From assembly GCF_002847015.1 (NCBI RefSeq), contig NZ_CP025085.1, forward strand, positions 2,294,001 to 2,358,000: a DNA stretch of 64,000 nt, in the 5' to 3' direction. Positions within the stretch are counted from its first letter, which is position 1, and each line of letters opens with the position of its first letter. Below the pieces are notes generated by a model. The model had not been told where the DNA came from. It saw only the letters and a list, made by a program, of their open reading frames with translations, and made no database searches. The translations under genes were made by a program, and so were the position numbers. Origin of the DNA: Prodigiosinella confusarubida (GTDB taxonomy: Bacteria; Pseudomonadota; Gammaproteobacteria; Enterobacterales; Enterobacteriaceae). Shown here piece by piece: positions 57,397 through 64,000 of the stretch.

Positions 57397-58595
57397 GCCG
57401 CACACTCCTCATCCTGCCTCAGGCCAAAGGCGCGCAACATGGTGCTTAATTTGACGCCGGTTTCGTGCCACTCCGCCGTGGGCTGTGAGTCGGGCACAAT
57501 ACCGGCACCAGCAAATAATCTGATGCTGTTCTTATGGACTTCACCGCAGCGGATGGTCACCACCCATTCACCATTACCTTGTGCATCACACCACCCGACA
57601 ATGCCGCCGAAGCGTTCACGATTAAACGGTTCCAGTTTGTCGATCAGGTTTTTAGCCTGCTGATATGGCGCACCGCATAACGCCGGCGTCGGATGCAACA
57701 GGCAGGCGATCGACAGTGCATTCTCCAGTGGGTCACTGACTTCACCGATAATGTGGGTCGCCAGATGCCACAGCACTGGTGTGCTGAGCAGAGAAGGGGT
57801 TCCCGGTATCTGTAATGTGCGACAGCGAGGGGCCAGCACGTGCCGCATCTCTCTGATTACCAGGTTGTGCTCGTGACGATCTTTGGCTGAATCCAGCAAT
57901 GATTGGCGCAGTTGGATATCTTCGCCGGAATCTTCGCTACGGCGGACGGAACCGGCCAAGGGTTGAGAGGTGATGTGATTGCCCTGTTTATGTAACAAGA
58001 GTTCCGGGCTGGCTCCTAGCAGCGCGCCCTGAGCCAGCGGCACATGAAAGTTATAACTACCGGGATTCTGTTGATTAAGCTGTAATAACAGGCGGATTGA
58101 GTCCAGCGGCTGATCGGTTTCTATCTCCAGCAGGCGGGAAAGTACCACTTTATCCAGTATGCCATTGCGGGTGGCATTAACACCCTCACGGATCATTTGG
58201 CAAAAGTCTGCGTTGGCCGGTATTTGACGCAACTGACGGATACGAATGGCCGCTTCTGTTTGTACGCCGGTTGCCAGCGTGTCGCGCGAAAACCAGTGTT
58301 GACTCTGTGGCATAAACAGATTGGCTGGCTGCTTTTTATCAAAAGGGATGGCACCGACAATCAGCGGGTTTTCAATACCATCACGGTGTGCCTGGGCGAA
58401 TAACCGACGAACCTGATGCTGAAAATGGCCGTTGAGCATCGCGCCATCATCAACCGGGTGCGTTAGTGACGCATAACATCCGTGGGTATGCAGACTTTTG
58501 TCAGGTGACAGGAAAAGAAAATCGTCATGATGAAGATTGCTGATATCCAGAGACGAGGCGTGAGCAAATAAAGGCTGAGCAGATCGAATAGACAC
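57393..58595 (-). CDS. cbsC: Isochorismate synthase
   Basis: A 400-residue chorismate-utilising enzyme of the EntC type. [14 protein letters not shown] near residue 145, [21 protein letters not shown] near 205, [14 protein letters not shown] near 300 and [23 protein letters not shown] near 330 form the active site. It turns chorismate into isochorismate, the first step of dihydroxybenzoate synthesis. It lies 189 bases downstream of fct, with a hairpin in the gap, and overlaps cbsE by 4 bases. Confidence 0.95.
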   Translation of the reverse strand: MSIRSAQPLFAHASSLDISNLHHDDFLFLSPDKSLHTHGCYASLTHPVDDGAMLNGHFQHQVRRLFAQAHRDGIENPLIVGAIPFDKKQPANLFMPQSQHWFSRDTLATGVQTEAAIRIRQLRQIPANADFCQMIREGVNATRNGILDKVVLSRLLEIETDQPLDSIRLLLQLNQQNPGSYNFHVPLAQGALLGASPELLLHKQGNHITSQPLAGSVRRSEDSGEDIQLRQSLLDSAKDRHEHNLVIREMRHVLAPRCRTLQIPGTPSLLSTPVLWHLATHIIGEVSDPLENALSIACLLHPTPALCGAPYQQAKNLIDKLEPFNRERFGGIVGWCDAQGNGEWVVTIRCGEVHKNSIRLFAGAGIVPDSQPTAEWHETGVKLSTMLRAFGLRQDEECAA

Positions 58596-58750
58596 GGTTT
58601 GTTCCTTATGTCTGTTAAATGAGCATCGCAGCAGGTGCGATTCGCATTTCTATAGGTAAATGTACCGATTACAGATAAATGAACGACAGTTAGTGCGTGT
58701 GACTTGTTCAGGACACGGTGCTGCAACGCTATCCGCGCCTGCCTTTCAGA

Positions 58751-58769
58751 CCGGGGCGTCGTGCCCCGG
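58751..58769 (-). other. GC-rich hairpin between fct and cbsC
   Basis: CCGGGGC pairs with GCCCCGG around 5 bases, about 16 bases after the fct stop on the minus strand. No long T-run follows. It could reduce read-through from the receptor gene into cbsC or protect the fct message. Confidence 0.5.
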
Positions 58770-58784
58770 CGTTATGACTATGGG

Positions 58785-61001
58785 TTACCAGCTGTAGCTG
58801 ACGGTGGCGACAATGCTACGACCACTGCCATAGAAACAGGAGGTAGTGCCGCTACAGGACGCGACATAATGTTTATCTGCCAGGTTATTGACGTTGAGCT
58901 GTACCGCCGCCCCTTTCAGGTGTGACGACGCTTCGGCCAGATCGTAACGGACCATGGCGTCATACAAGGCATATGAGGGAACCTTGAAACTCTCGGCGTT
59001 ATCACCATAGCTGGTGCCGATATAACGCACACCGCTGCCAACGGTAACGCCTTTCAACGCACCGTCCAGGAAGCGATAGCTACCCCAGGCTGACGCGGTA
59101 TGGCGAGGAATTGATGACGGGCTCTTATCGATCTGGTTGGCGGTGTTGCTCTCCTTGGTGACCGCATCAGTATAGGTATATGCCGCCATCAGGCTGATTT
59201 CCGGCGTCAGTTGCGTATGTACCTCGGTTTCCACCCCTTTGGATTTCACCTTGCCGATTTGTTCGTTATAACCAAGCACGCTGTTGTAAGAGGTAATGTT
59301 TTTCTGGGTGATATCAAACAGTGATACGGTCAGTAGTGTGTTACTGCCTTTGGGCTGGAATTTTATCCCGACTTCTTTTTGTTCGCCGGTCGTGGGCTTG
59401 AATGGATCGGAGCCAGGGGCGCCATTGTCCAGGTTGGGTTCAAACGAGGTACTGTAACTGATATAAGGCGAAATGCCGTTGTCAAAGGCATACAGCAGGC
59501 CGGTACGGCCGGTAAACTTATGGTCATTCTGCTGGGTTGTGCTGTCAGTTGTGCGATCCAGTGTGCGGACTTCACTCCAGTCATGACGACCAGACAACAG
59601 CAGATTCCAGTGGTTCCATTCCAACTGATCTTGCAGGTAGACCCCGACTTGAGTCAGTTTTTTCTTGGTGCTGGTGATGAGATTCAATGCACTGTCATCC
59701 ACAATGGCAGACCCGCCATAAACAGGATTAGCCCAGTCAAAATCGTACTGACTGCCCCCCAATCGCCAGTACTTATAGTCACGGTTTTGCCATTTATAGT
59801 CGAGACCACCAACGGCGGTATGTTTGACTTCACCGGTATCAAACTTTGCTTTTAGCTGGTTATCCGCGCCGAATTCACCGACCTCTGTCTCTTCCCGTTG
59901 CTGACGTCGGGATAGTATGGTGCTGGTTTCTGACCCCCCGGTGGTGTAAACGAGATACTTATATTTTTCATTCAACTGGCTGTATCTGACGTTCTGTTGG
60001 AAGGAGAATACGTCATTAAAGGAGTGATCGAAGATATACCCTATTGAGGTTTGTTCCCGCTTTGACTGGTTATAGTTCGGATCGCTGACATTCAGATCGT
60101 AAGGTACCGTACCGGCACTGTTTCCCAAGACCGTGCCGTAGGCTGGCAGAAAGTTACGGAATCCAGCCTTCGGGTCATCCTGGTAGCTGGTCAGCAGCGT
60201 AAAACTGGTATCGGCGTTTGGTAGCCAGGTAATCGCTGGCGCAATCGCTACTCGTTGTTGTTTAGAGTCCTTGACGAATTCATGCTTGGTGCTGGCGATA
60301 CCGTTCAGACGGTAAAGCAGGGTTTTATCGTCATTCAACGCGCCGCCAAAATCAAACGCCGCCTCGCCCAGATGCTGGTTCCCCGTGCTGAACTCTATTT
60401 TATGGATCGCTTCAGCGGTTGGGCGTTTGCTGGTCATGTTGATCATCCCACCGGGATTTACCTGTCCGTAAAGGACTGACGCCGGACCATGCACTAACTC
60501 GACACGTTCCAGCAACCAGGGATCAATTTTACCCAGTGCGGCGCCCTGGCCGCTCAGACCATAACTCAGGCCATCAAGAAATTTGGCGGTATAGCGGAAG
60601 CCACGGGAGATAACTTCATCATTGCGGTTGGAAGAGCCTCGATAGTTGGTGACGACACCGCTGGAGTAGTTAAAGGCGTCTGCTACCGAGGAAACCGCCT
60701 GTGCGTCCATCTGGTCACGGGTTACCACGCTGATGGCCTGTGGTGTTTTCACCAGTGGGGTATTGGTCTTGGTGCCTGAGGCGCTCTCTTTGGCCACGAT
60801 CCCTTGCAGTGGTGCGGTAACACTTTCTGTGGTGTCAGCGCTGACAACAATGGTGTCGCTGGTGTTTGCTGTATTAGTCGCTGCCTTAGCATGCGCCAGC
60901 GGCGTCATGAGCAGAGCAGACGCCAAAACAAGCGGCATGCTGCGATTATCGGCGTGCAAAAACATCATATTTTCTAATGGTTTTTTTGTCGTTTTAAACA
61001 T
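58785..61001 (-). CDS. fct: TonB-dependent ferric chrysobactin receptor
   Basis: A 738-residue outer membrane receptor. The signal peptide ends near LAHAKAAT (about residue 40); a TonB-box-like DTIVVSAD follows. The plug domain contains [18 protein letters not shown] and [25 protein letters not shown], and the 22-strand barrel ends in the aromatic IVATVSYSW. The catecholate/hydroxamate receptor type (FhuE/Fct-like) and the position at the head of the cbs genes support Fct. It imports ferric chrysobactin with TonB energy. A Fur-like box lies upstream, shared with cbsH. Confidence 0.92.
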   Translation of the reverse strand: MFKTTKKPLENMMFLHADNRSMPLVLASALLMTPLAHAKAATNTANTSDTIVVSADTTESVTAPLQGIVAKESASGTKTNTPLVKTPQAISVVTRDQMDAQAVSSVADAFNYSSGVVTNYRGSSNRNDEVISRGFRYTAKFLDGLSYGLSGQGAALGKIDPWLLERVELVHGPASVLYGQVNPGGMINMTSKRPTAEAIHKIEFSTGNQHLGEAAFDFGGALNDDKTLLYRLNGIASTKHEFVKDSKQQRVAIAPAITWLPNADTSFTLLTSYQDDPKAGFRNFLPAYGTVLGNSAGTVPYDLNVSDPNYNQSKREQTSIGYIFDHSFNDVFSFQQNVRYSQLNEKYKYLVYTTGGSETSTILSRRQQREETEVGEFGADNQLKAKFDTGEVKHTAVGGLDYKWQNRDYKYWRLGGSQYDFDWANPVYGGSAIVDDSALNLITSTKKKLTQVGVYLQDQLEWNHWNLLLSGRHDWSEVRTLDRTTDSTTQQNDHKFTGRTGLLYAFDNGISPYISYSTSFEPNLDNGAPGSDPFKPTTGEQKEVGIKFQPKGSNTLLTVSLFDITQKNITSYNSVLGYNEQIGKVKSKGVETEVHTQLTPEISLMAAYTYTDAVTKESNTANQIDKSPSSIPRHTASAWGSYRFLDGALKGVTVGSGVRYIGTSYGDNAESFKVPSYALYDAMVRYDLAEASSHLKGAAVQLNVNNLADKHYVASCSGTTSCFYGSGRSIVATVSYSW

Positions 61002-61197
61002 GTAGTGATCCCTTCAGAAGACGGCATTGTTTTAAATACATCAGCTGTTTTGAACCATGTCGGTTATGGCATGTGCCGAAAATCCACGTTAACCACCTCA
61101 CGCGATTAGCGTGTGGTATGAATTTTCAGATTGGTAGCCCGTAAAACACGTTGGTTTCGCACTCTCATGAAAAGAGAGGTCGTTATCTTATTGCAAA

Positions 61198-61212
61198 TGT
61201 AAATAATTCTCA
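61198..61212. promoter_or_regulatory. Fur-type box in the divergent fct/cbsH promoter region
   Basis: TGTAAATAATTCTCA matches the 7-1-7 Fur consensus at 11 of 14 positions, and a second similar half (CAATATTATTTG) overlaps it. It lies in the 315-base gap between fct and cbsH, where iron control of both directions is expected. The rest of the gap includes the hairpin-forming CACGCGATTAGCGTG near 61101. Confidence 0.6.
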
Positions 61213-61316
61213 ATATTATTTGTGTTTGTGTGTCTGGCTATGTGTTTTTATATAAATCATTAGTTTTGTTAACTAAGTGTAAGCAAATTGAAGAGGCCAT
61301 AACCTGGGAGGTTTAC

Positions 61317-62624
61317 ATGTCGGAAACGCAGTCGTCGGGTTGCGCAGCAGAACTCATTTCATCGCCGACGGCGGGGGAGGAAAACTGGTGGCGTGGTATC
61401 GCCAGTATGGGGACGCCGTTAGTGGAATCATTGGATGGGAAACGAGTGCGAGTGACGTTCTTCTGGCGCGATCCTGCCGGAGATGAGCGGCAGTCCGCCA
61501 TTCAGCAGGTTTACATTGATGTCAACGGTGTTACCGATCACCACAGTTTTCAGCCGCAAAGTTTGCAGCGTCTGGCCGGAACGGATGTCTGGCATTGGTC
61601 ACTGGATATTGAAGATGATTGGCGAGGAAGTTACAGCCTGATTCCGGTTACCGGGAAGCAATTGCCGCCGGCGTTTAGCGGTGATCGTCAACAACGTTGC
61701 CAGCAACAACGTGAGTGGTGGTGCTCATTGTTTCCGCATGCCATTGCCGATCCGCTTAATCCACTACAACCACATCTCACACATCGGGGGGAATCTCTTT
61801 CTGCGGCTCATATGCCGTATGCCCCGCCTCAACAGGCATGGCTGGCATTGGATCAGGGGCAGGCAACCGCGCCGGACAGTCGGCGGTTGCAGATTTTCCA
61901 ATGGGAAAGCCTGCAACTGCGTAATCAGCGACGTATCTGGCTATATAGCACGGGTAATACTGCACTACCAACGCAGCGCCCACTGATCATTGTGTTGGAT
62001 GGACAGAACTGGGCCGAGGAAATACCACTGTACTCCGCGCTGGAGATAGAAACGGTCAGCGGCCAGTTACCGCCGGCCGTTTGGTTATTCATTGATGTGA
62101 TTGACATGGATTGTCGTGAGCGGGAGCTGACGTGCAACGCAAATTTCTGGCAGGCCGTGCAGACCGAGCTGCTGCCGTTGGCGGCACAGCACACCTCTTT
62201 TAGCGATGATCCACAGCGAACCGTGGTAGCCGGCCAAAGTTATGGTGGACTGGCGGCGTTGTATGCCGGTTTGCACTGGCCACACCGGTTTGGTCGGGTG
62301 TTGACCCAATCCGGTTCGTTCTGGTGGCCGAATCTGAAGTTCATCACTCAGTTTAACGCGTGCGACAGCCATGAGCCCGGTTGGCTGGTGGAACAGGTAC
62401 GACAAGGTGTCGGCACACAAACGCCACTGACCATCTTTCAGGAAGCGGGTGATCGTGAACAAGATATTGATTTTGTCAATCAGCAGATGAACCAGGCGCT
62501 GGTCGCCGCCGGACATCGGGTGAATTACCGCGTCTACGCCGGTGGTCATGATGCGCTCTGCTGGCGCGGTGGCCTGATTGATGGCACTCGCTGGTTGCTG
62601 GCTGATGTGGCCGGATACGAATGA
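61317..62624 (+). CDS. cbsH: Ferric catecholate siderophore esterase/hydrolase (Fes-like)
   Basis: A 435-residue cytoplasmic alpha/beta hydrolase of the Fes type. The N-terminal half is the Fes lid-like domain (VRVTFFWRDPAGDE, WHWSLDIEDDWRGSY). The catalytic serine is in VVAGQSYGGLAALYAG near residue 308, and the histidine is in YAGGHDALCWRGGL near 410. By analogy with published CbsH work in Dickeya it degrades chrysobactin-type peptides and frees iron. ATG at 61317 follows GGGAGG; the frame is open from 61230. It starts the second, divergent cbs transcript. Confidence 0.92.
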   Translation: MSETQSSGCAAELISSPTAGEENWWRGIASMGTPLVESLDGKRVRVTFFWRDPAGDERQSAIQQVYIDVNGVTDHHSFQPQSLQRLAGTDVWHWSLDIEDDWRGSYSLIPVTGKQLPPAFSGDRQQRCQQQREWWCSLFPHAIADPLNPLQPHLTHRGESLSAAHMPYAPPQQAWLALDQGQATAPDSRRLQIFQWESLQLRNQRRIWLYSTGNTALPTQRPLIIVLDGQNWAEEIPLYSALEIETVSGQLPPAVWLFIDVIDMDCRERELTCNANFWQAVQTELLPLAAQHTSFSDDPQRTVVAGQSYGGLAALYAGLHWPHRFGRVLTQSGSFWWPNLKFITQFNACDSHEPGWLVEQVRQGVGTQTPLTIFQEAGDREQDIDFVNQQMNQALVAAGHRVNYRVYAGGHDALCWRGGLIDGTRWLLADVAGYE

Positions 62625-62647
62625 AACCAACAGATGAGGTGATATGA

Positions 62648-62875
62648 ATGCATCAGGAACAGCAAAACCCGTTTGATGATGACAGCCTGGTCTTTTCAGT
62701 GCTGATGAATGAACGTCGGCAATACAGCCTGTGGCCGGTGTTCGCGGCATTACCCACGGGGTGGGAAAGGGTATTCGGACCACAATCGCGGGCGTCTTGC
62801 ATTGAGTACATCGAAAATCACTGGCTCGACATGCGACCGGCTGACCTGAAAACCATATCGGTGACTGAACGCTGA
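62648..62875 (+). CDS. MbtH-like protein (NRPS activator)
   Basis: A 75-residue protein with the MbtH-family pattern NPFDDDSLVFSVLMN, QYSLWPVFAALPTGW, VFG...C and WLDMRP. Such proteins bind and activate NRPS adenylation domains; here the partner is the adjacent cbsF, as ybdZ serves entF. ATG at 62648 follows GATG-rich sequence; cbsF begins about 60 bases downstream. Confidence 0.94.
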   Translation: MHQEQQNPFDDDSLVFSVLMNERRQYSLWPVFAALPTGWERVFGPQSRASCIEYIENHWLDMRPADLKTISVTER

Positions 62876-62934
62876 GAGCGCGAATTATCAGCCGGTATTG
62901 CAATATTTCCCCGTTGCGAAGTAAGGAAAACAAC

Positions 62935-64000
62935 GTGTCTGAAACAATGTTAACGCCTGATGTTCAGGCGGAATATCTGGAACTGCCCCTGATTGCCGCC
63001 CAGCCTGGAATCTGGATTGCTGATCAAATCGCCAGCCAACGTAATACGTTTACTGTGGCACATGCTGTTGAATTGTGCGGGAGTCTGGATCGTCGCTGTC
63101 TTGATGCCGCCATCCGTCAGGGATTGGCGGAGGCGGATACGGTTCATGCCTGTTTTTATCTGGACGATGAGGGTACGCCGTTACAACGCATTCCCCGGCG
63201 ATGGACGCCGCAGCAGGTTATCGCCCCGGAATGGCTGGACTTGAGTCAGGAGGCGGAAGGAGAATCCGCCGCACGTGCGCTGATGGCTGACGACCTCGCC
63301 GCTGAACTGTCGGCTGATGGGCAGCGTCCGTTATATCGTCAGGTCGTGATACGCGTTTCAGACTATCCTGAACGCTGGTTTTGGTATCAGCGCTTCCATC
63401 ATCTGCAATTGGATGGTTTCGCTTTTGATGCGCTGACCCGACGTATTGTGGATATCTATAATGCGCTGTGTCGCGGACGACAACCCGCCGACACGCCATT
63501 TGTCCCATTCGTGCGGGTGGTAGAGGAATATCAGCACTGGCAGAACACACCGGCTTATCAATGCGCCGCTGCATTCTGGCAGCAACATGCCAGTGACTTA
63601 GCCACGCCCGTCTCGCTGGCGACAGAAGTATGTCATCCGGTGCCTGAAGGAACCCGCACGCTACATCAACATTTGTCAGTCGATGCGTCACTGTTTGATG
63701 CACTGAAATGCGATACGCGGTTACAACAGGTACAGCCAACGGACATCGTGATGGCGGCGTTATATGTCTACCTCTACCGAATGAGCGGTGAATCACGTTT
63801 GTCGGTGGGTTTCCCATTTATGCGGCGCATGGGGTCGGAGGCGTTATGCGCCACGGGTCCAGTGGTTAACGTATTGCCGCTGCAATTGACTCTGCAACCG
63901 GATATGACGCTGATCGACGTTACACTGGCATTGGTGCGTGAGATCAAGGCAGTACGTCGCCATCAACGTTATGAGGCGGAACAACTGCGGCGTGACCTTG
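62935..64000 (+). CDS. cbsF: Chrysobactin non-ribosomal peptide synthetase, N-terminal part (3' end outside window)
   Basis: The frame is open from GTG 62935 to the window end, 355 codons. It begins like EntF (LPLIAAQPGIWIADQIASQR) and is a condensation domain, with the catalytic HHxxxDG as HHLQLDG near residue 155 and MAALYVYLYRMSGE and VGFPFMRR further on. Adenylation, carrier and thioesterase domains lie beyond the window. GTAAGGAAAA precedes the GTG. It joins dihydroxybenzoate from CbsB to amino acids (lysine and serine in chrysobactin). Confidence 0.92.
   Translation, partial: MSETMLTPDVQAEYLELPLIAAQPGIWIADQIASQRNTFTVAHAVELCGSLDRRCLDAAIRQGLAEADTVHACFYLDDEGTPLQRIPRRWTPQQVIAPEWLDLSQEAEGESAARALMADDLAAELSADGQRPLYRQVVIRVSDYPERWFWYQRFHHLQLDGFAFDALTRRIVDIYNALCRGRQPADTPFVPFVRVVEEYQHWQNTPAYQCAAAFWQQHASDLATPVSLATEVCHPVPEGTRTLHQHLSVDASLFDALKCDTRLQQVQPTDIVMAALYVYLYRMSGESRLSVGFPFMRRMGSEALCATGPVVNVLPLQLTLQPDMTLIDVTLALVREIKAVRRHQRYEAEQLRRDL

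Noticed and set aside
62085-62933. 282-codon frame antisense to cbsH and the MbtH-like gene
   Set aside because: It spans two well-supported genes and their gap and has no domain I recognise.

Overview
The window reads as chromosomal DNA of a soft-rot enterobacterium, most likely Dickeya. The main reason is a chrysobactin-type siderophore locus at the right end (fct, cbsC, cbsE, cbsB, cbsA on the minus strand; cbsH, an MbtH-like gene and the start of cbsF on the plus strand). The remaining recognisable genes (hydrogenase-2, formate dehydrogenase-N, D-allose operon, ylaC, ybiT, agp, ggt) are close to enterobacterial proteins I remember. Species is not determined, and all family calls come from reading the translations, without database searches.

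Layout. 1-5.8 kb: the 3' end of a type I polyketide synthase (KR-ACP, no thioesterase), then two different 2-oxoglutarate/Fe(II) oxygenases, a 3-hydroxyacyl-CoA dehydrogenase and a phosphopantetheinyl transferase. This looks like the border of a secondary-metabolite cluster that continues to the left. 6.1-8.8 kb: a PhzF-family protein and the ABC-F protein YbiT. 9.4-21.8 kb: an unbroken run hybOABCDE-hypABCDEF carrying [NiFe] hydrogenase-2 and its maturation set, with a perfect FNR-type site upstream. 22-24.5 kb: ylaC, a periplasmic glucose-1-phosphatase and a small conserved protein. 24.5-25.5 kb: a gene-poor kilobase with three palindromic repeats and a near-perfect Fur box. 25.6-31.1 kb: fdnGHI-fdhE, in which FdnG has cysteine at the selenocysteine position. 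31.1-38.2 kb: rpiB, rpiR and alsBACEK for D-allose/ribose-5-phosphate metabolism; a palindromic repeat encodes the C-terminus of AlsK. 38.4-46.0 kb: a Bcr-type exporter and TetR regulator divergent from a tripartite RND efflux operon. 46.1-52.1 kb: an orphan amino-acid binding protein, a YbdL-like aminotransferase, a LysR regulator, a broken AraC-family regulator and a gamma-glutamyltransferase. 52.4-64 kb: a GT1 glycosyltransferase and the chrysobactin locus.

How the genes work together. Hydrogenase-2 and Fdn are two exported anaerobic dehydrogenases that feed quinone from H2 and formate. The als genes import D-allose and convert it toward fructose-6-phosphate. CbsC/B/A make 2,3-dihydroxybenzoate, CbsE loads it onto the carrier domain of CbsB, CbsF assembles the siderophore, Fct imports the ferric form, and CbsH hydrolyses it in the cytoplasm. 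A Fur-like site lies in the divergent fct/cbsH promoter region.

A dispersed palindrome of about 126 bp, bounded by TATACCC and GGGTATA, occurs six times and is the main repeat of the window. I saw no tRNA or rRNA genes, CRISPR arrays, transposases or phage genes.
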